From UMGS1851 sp900555605 (GTDB taxonomy: Bacteria > Bacillota > Clostridia > UBA1212 > UBA1255), in assembly GCA_902472555.1 (NCBI GenBank), contig CABROF010000045.1, forward strand, positions 1 through 18,391: a DNA stretch of 18,391 nt, given 5' to 3'. The translations under genes were made by a program, and so were the position numbers. The notes under the pieces were generated by a model. It was not told where the DNA came from. It saw only the letters and a list, made by a program, of their open reading frames with translations, and made no database searches. Below, piece by piece: positions 15,651 to 18,391 of this stretch (position 1 is its first letter; each line of letters opens with the position of its first letter).

Positions 15651-15667
15651 CTGCCGCTCAGCGGCAG
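15651..15667. promoter_or_regulatory. 17-bp palindrome between two divergent promoters, candidate operator
   Basis: CTGCCGC-TCA-GCGGCAG is a perfect 7-bp inverted repeat around three bases (eight pairs if the T and A of the centre are counted). It lies 18 bp from the -35 box of the transporter promoter on its right and 25 bp from the -35 box of the ABC promoter on its left. No U tract follows on either strand, which argues for a protein-binding site rather than a terminator. Confidence 0.5.
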
Positions 15668-15684
15668 AAGCGCCGGCAGACGCA

Positions 15685-15713
15685 TTGTATTTTTTCTACG
15701 GTTCGGCTATAAT
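15685..15713 (+). promoter_or_regulatory. Predicted SigA-type promoter of the MMPL transporter gene
   Basis: A perfect -10 box TATAAT (15708-15713) is preceded by TTGTAT (15685-15690) at exactly 17 bp. Transcription would start near 15720, about 77 nt before the ATG at 15797. Confidence 0.72.
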
Positions 15714-15796
15714 ATGGCGCAGAAAAAATATCATATTCTGTATATATGTTTCGCCCGCTGCTTGCGGCGGACATCAGGTGAAAGGATCAATTTTAT

Positions 15797-18256
15797 ATGA
15801 AAAAGATTGCTGAGGCAATTGTTGCATGCAGATATGCTTTGTTTGCTTTGTTTGCGGCGGCAGTAATATTTTCCGTGCTGCATATCGGGAGTACGCGTAT
15901 AAATTATGATGTAACCAAATACCTTCCGGAGGATTCGGAGACAAAACAGGCCCTCGAAATTATGGATCAGGAATTTGTTACATATGGCTCCGCGCTGGTA
16001 ATGGTCAGGAATGTTGATGTGGAAACGGCGAAGCAGCTTGGCGCCCAGATGGCCAAGATCCCCGGCGTGCGGGCAGTGGCGTTTGACGGCGACGCCTCAG
16101 ACTATATTTCAAAAAACGCGCTGTACGAAATTACAATGGAAGAGAAGGATACGGCGGAATCCTCCAAACAGGCTGTCTACGCCATTGAAGAACTGCTTGC
16201 TTCTTATGATGCGGCATTCGGCGGAGAGGTGGTGCGCGGAATCAGTCTGACAAAGGGACTTTCCGATGAAATCAATTTGATTTTAGGATTGTCTGTGCTT
16301 GTGATCATCCTGATTTTGTTGCTAACCTCCCATTCTTATATAGAGGTGCCGATCTGCCTGCTGGTTTTGGGCGTCAGCTGCGTGATCCATATGGGTACGA
16401 ATTATCTGCTGGGCGAGATCTCCTCCATTACTAATTCGATTGCAGTCATTTTACAGCTGGCCCTCGGAATTGATTATTCCATTATTTTGCTGCACGCATT
16501 TATTAAAGAAAAAGAAGCATGTGATAAAAGAACGGCAATGGTTGCCGCGCTGCAGAGGTCGATCCCTGCGATTTTAGCCAGCAGCCTTACAACAGTGGCC
16601 GGACTCGTTGCAATCATGTTCATGAATTTCAGGCTGGGCTTTGATATCGGCATAGTGCTGACAAAAGGTGTGATTATAACGATGGTGACGGTATTTCTGC
16701 TTATGCCCGGGATTTTGTATTTCTGTGCCGGTCTGCTGGAGAAGACAAGACACAGGGTTTTGATCAGCAAAGGAAAAACCATCGGACGCTTTTCGGTAAG
16801 AGCAAGGCGCGTGCTGTCTGCAGCTTTTGTGGTGCTCATGATTACCGGCGCATTTTTAAGCGCATATCTCCATTTTATTTATTATGAAGGCACGTATCCT
16901 TCCGGCAAAAGGACCGCATATGTTGCGGATACGGAAGCAATCGAAGAAGTATTCGGCGCCAGAAACCGTTTGGCCGTGGTGCTTCCGAAGGGGGACTTTG
17001 CAAAAGAAAAAGCAGTGACTGCGCTGCTTGAGGAGCAGCGCCTGATCGACGGGGTTACCGGACTTGCTGCCACCGGTCTGTTTGATCCGCTCACCGCAGA
17101 GGAGGCGGCGGCTCGCTTCAGTATTGATCCGCCCCTGGCAGAGGCAGCGTTTGCATATTACAAGCTTATGATCTCGCCGGAACTGACAGCCATTTCTGTT
17201 TATGATTATTTCCAGGCGGTGTATGATGATTTTAATGAAAAGAATTATACAAGCGCACAGGTTGTGGAAACTGCGGCTGCTTTGCTCCGGAAAATCGACC
17301 CGGCGCAGCTGGACCCAGAGGCAGCAGAATTGGTGGGTGCGCTGAAGCGGCAGATTGACGGGAAAAGTGCGGAGGAGATCCTTGCTATGGAGTCGGAACT
17401 TCTGGCACCGCTTCGCGCCAAGTATCCAGCGCTGGCGGTTTTCAGCCTGCGCAACAGCGCGTTTCAGATAAAAGCAATTCTGAATCTGGTGCAGACGAAG
17501 CTGTCGGCAGCCGTCGCGCAGCTTCAGGGAGCGCGTTATACGCGGATTGTGTGCAATCTGCAGTCCGGTGTTGAAACAGAGGAAACCTTTGCACTGATAC
17601 AGACGCTGCGCCAGGAGATCAAGCCATATTATCCGGAAAGCTATTTAGCTGGAAACAGTGTGAGCTTTTATGATATTTCTTTGACCTTTGATCGGGACGT
17701 TACGCTGATTTCCGTTGTTACAATTCTATTCATCTCTGTGATCCTCATGCTGACGTTTCGTTCGATCGGTATTCCGATTCTGCTGGTGCTGATCATTCAG
17801 GGCGCAATCTGGATCAATTTCGGTCTTGAGTATGTCAAGGGAAATCCTGTATTGTTTATCAGCTACATTGTCATTACGGCGATTCAGATGGGGGCTACCA
17901 TTGATTATGCAATTCTGATGACATCCAAATATCTTGAAGACCGCCGGAGCCTGCTGCCGGCAGAAGCGGCAAAATCCGCATTTTACCAAGCATATCCTAC
18001 TATTTTGACCTCCGGAGGAATTATGAGCATCGCGGGGCTTTTTGTGGGTCTGATTGCTTCTAATGCATATGTGTTTACGATTGGCCGTCTGCTGGCACAG
18101 GGAACGGTGATTTCTATGGCGGCGGTGCTTCTGGTACTGCCCGGCCTGCTGATATTGTTTGACAGACCGCTGGCACTGCTGTCTCTGAATGGCTGGCGGG
18201 AGCGGCGCCTGAAAAAGGAAAACAGTGTAAATAGGGAAAGAAAAGCTGAAAAATGA
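15797..18256 (+). CDS. MMPL/RND-superfamily membrane transporter
   Basis: Predicted 819-residue inner-membrane protein with the duplicated RND layout: helix 1 (about residues 10-30), an extracytoplasmic loop, a bundle of helices (about 160-320), helix 7 (about 337-357), a second large extracytoplasmic loop (about 360-630), and a second bundle (about 632-795). Each bundle carries the family Asp-Tyr pair: D226 in LGIDYSIIL and D703 in GATIDYAILM. This matches MMPL-type proton-driven exporters, which in Gram-positives move lipids or other hydrophobic compounds. No periplasmic adaptor or outer-membrane gene is present, as expected in a Gram-positive. AAAGGA (15781-15786) lies 10 nt before the ATG. 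The two extracytoplasmic domains include acidic, alanine-rich helical stretches. It is divergent from the ABC exporter and may share its control. The substrate cannot be read from the sequence. Confidence 0.9.
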   Translation: MKKIAEAIVACRYALFALFAAAVIFSVLHIGSTRINYDVTKYLPEDSETKQALEIMDQEFVTYGSALVMVRNVDVETAKQLGAQMAKIPGVRAVAFDGDASDYISKNALYEITMEEKDTAESSKQAVYAIEELLASYDAAFGGEVVRGISLTKGLSDEINLILGLSVLVIILILLLTSHSYIEVPICLLVLGVSCVIHMGTNYLLGEISSITNSIAVILQLALGIDYSIILLHAFIKEKEACDKRTAMVAALQRSIPAILASSLTTVAGLVAIMFMNFRLGFDIGIVLTKGVIITMVTVFLLMPGILYFCAGLLEKTRHRVLISKGKTIGRFSVRARRVLSAAFVVLMITGAFLSAYLHFIYYEGTYPSGKRTAYVADTEAIEEVFGARNRLAVVLPKGDFAKEKAVTALLEEQRLIDGVTGLAATGLFDPLTAEEAAARFSIDPPLAEAAFAYYKLMISPELTAISVYDYFQAVYDDFNEKNYTSAQVVETAAALLRKIDPAQLDPEAAELVGALKRQIDGKSAEEILAMESELLAPLRAKYPALAVFSLRNSAFQIKAILNLVQTKLSAAVAQLQGARYTRIVCNLQSGVETEETFALIQTLRQEIKPYYPESYLAGNSVSFYDISLTFDRDVTLISVVTILFISVILMLTFRSIGIPILLVLIIQGAIWINFGLEYVKGNPVLFISYIVITAIQMGATIDYAILMTSKYLEDRRSLLPAEAAKSAFYQAYPTILTSGGIMSIAGLFVGLIASNAYVFTIGRLLAQGTVISMAAVLLVLPGLLILFDRPLALLSLNGWRERRLKKENSVNRERKAEK

Positions 18257-18295
18257 AGGAAACATATTAAAATATACAGATGGAGCTGTTTTGTG

Positions 18296-18309
18296 ATCCG
18301 CCGGCGGAT
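18296..18309. other. 14-bp perfect palindrome downstream of the MMPL gene
   Basis: ATCCGCCGGCGGAT is a perfect palindrome 40 bp after the transporter stop. As RNA it would give only a five-pair stem with a four-base loop, followed by TTTCTGG, so it is not a convincing terminator. An operator for a downstream gene is possible. Confidence 0.4.
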
Positions 18310-18326
18310 TTCTGGCCGGTGTATAC

Positions 18327-18391
18327 ATGGGTTTGAAACGCCTCGATTATAAAAACGGAAATTATGCGGCTACAGGTGGGACGGTGCGGCG
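18327..18391 (+). CDS. Possible start of a further gene, 3' truncated
   Basis: From the ATG at 18327 the frame stays open to the window edge (21 codons, beginning MGLKRLDYKNGNY). There is no good Shine-Dalgarno site before it, and the reading length is too short to recognise a family. An alternative ATG at 18280 gives only 18 codons. It is listed only so the edge is not left blank. Confidence 0.2.
   Translation, partial: MGLKRLDYKNGNYAATGGTVR

Noticed and set aside
15573..15813. Two plus-strand frames (75 and 71 codons) in the divergent control region
   Set aside because: They lack ribosome-binding sites, overlap two well-formed promoters and the palindrome, and read in different frames over the same bases.
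17726..18328. 200-codon open frame on the minus strand within the MMPL gene
   Set aside because: Antisense to the second membrane bundle; its Gln/His/Arg-rich composition is what reverse-complemented hydrophobic codons give.
1..18391. A mobile element, defence island, CRISPR array or other novel multi-gene system
   Set aside because: No transposase, integrase, terminal repeats, tRNA-linked junction, repeat-spacer array or unknown gene cluster is visible; almost all coding space is assigned to known families.

Overview
The window reads as a chromosomal segment of a low-to-mid GC Firmicute, most likely an anaerobic member of Clostridia. This is inferred from the purine-rich Shine-Dalgarno sites (GGAGG/AAGGAG) 5-10 nt before starts, SigA-type promoters, U-tract terminators, a MecA-type ClpC adaptor, a radC-mreBCD-mrdA cluster, and a GH2 beta-galactosidase of the kind common in gut Clostridia. 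I cannot place it to genus from the sequence alone. No rRNA, tRNA, CRISPR array, insertion sequence, integrase or prophage genes were seen.

Layout, left to right. (1) 1-462: the C-terminal end of a membrane protein, probably a transglutaminase/DUF4129 type, cut by the window edge. (2) 585-1322: mecA with its own promoter (479-507) and terminator (1344-1391). (3) 1546-7024: a rod-shape operon, radC-mreB-mreC-mreD-mrdA (PBP2), driven from a promoter at 1441-1469 and closed by a terminator at 7067-7094. (4) 7153-8535: a citrate synthase whose promoter overlaps the preceding terminator. (5) 8560-8588: a bidirectional terminator between the converging citrate synthase and lacZ. (6) 8587-11865 (minus): a GH2 beta-galactosidase with its own promoter (11961-11989). 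(7) 12057-15537 (minus): two overlapping ABC half-transporter genes that form an asymmetric heterodimeric exporter. (8) 15538-15796: a divergent control region with two outward-facing promoters and a palindrome between them. (9) 15797-18256 (plus): an MMPL/RND-family membrane transporter. (10) 18257-18391: the right edge, with a 14-bp palindrome and possibly the first codons of another gene.

How the genes work together. MreB, MreC, MreD and PBP2 are the core of the elongasome that builds the lateral cell wall; radC is a frequent Firmicute neighbour whose molecular role is unsettled. MecA is a ClpCP adaptor. Citrate synthase feeds carbon into citrate, in anaerobes usually for glutamate synthesis. 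LacZ cleaves beta-galactosides. The ABC pair and the MMPL protein share one divergent control region and may be co-regulated export systems. No gene-free stretch exceeds 300 bases; the longest is the 259-bp divergent region. I found no convincing new multi-gene system. The most unusual items are a low-complexity insertion in LacZ, the divergent efflux control region, and a 22-bp dyad at the predicted mecA transcription start.
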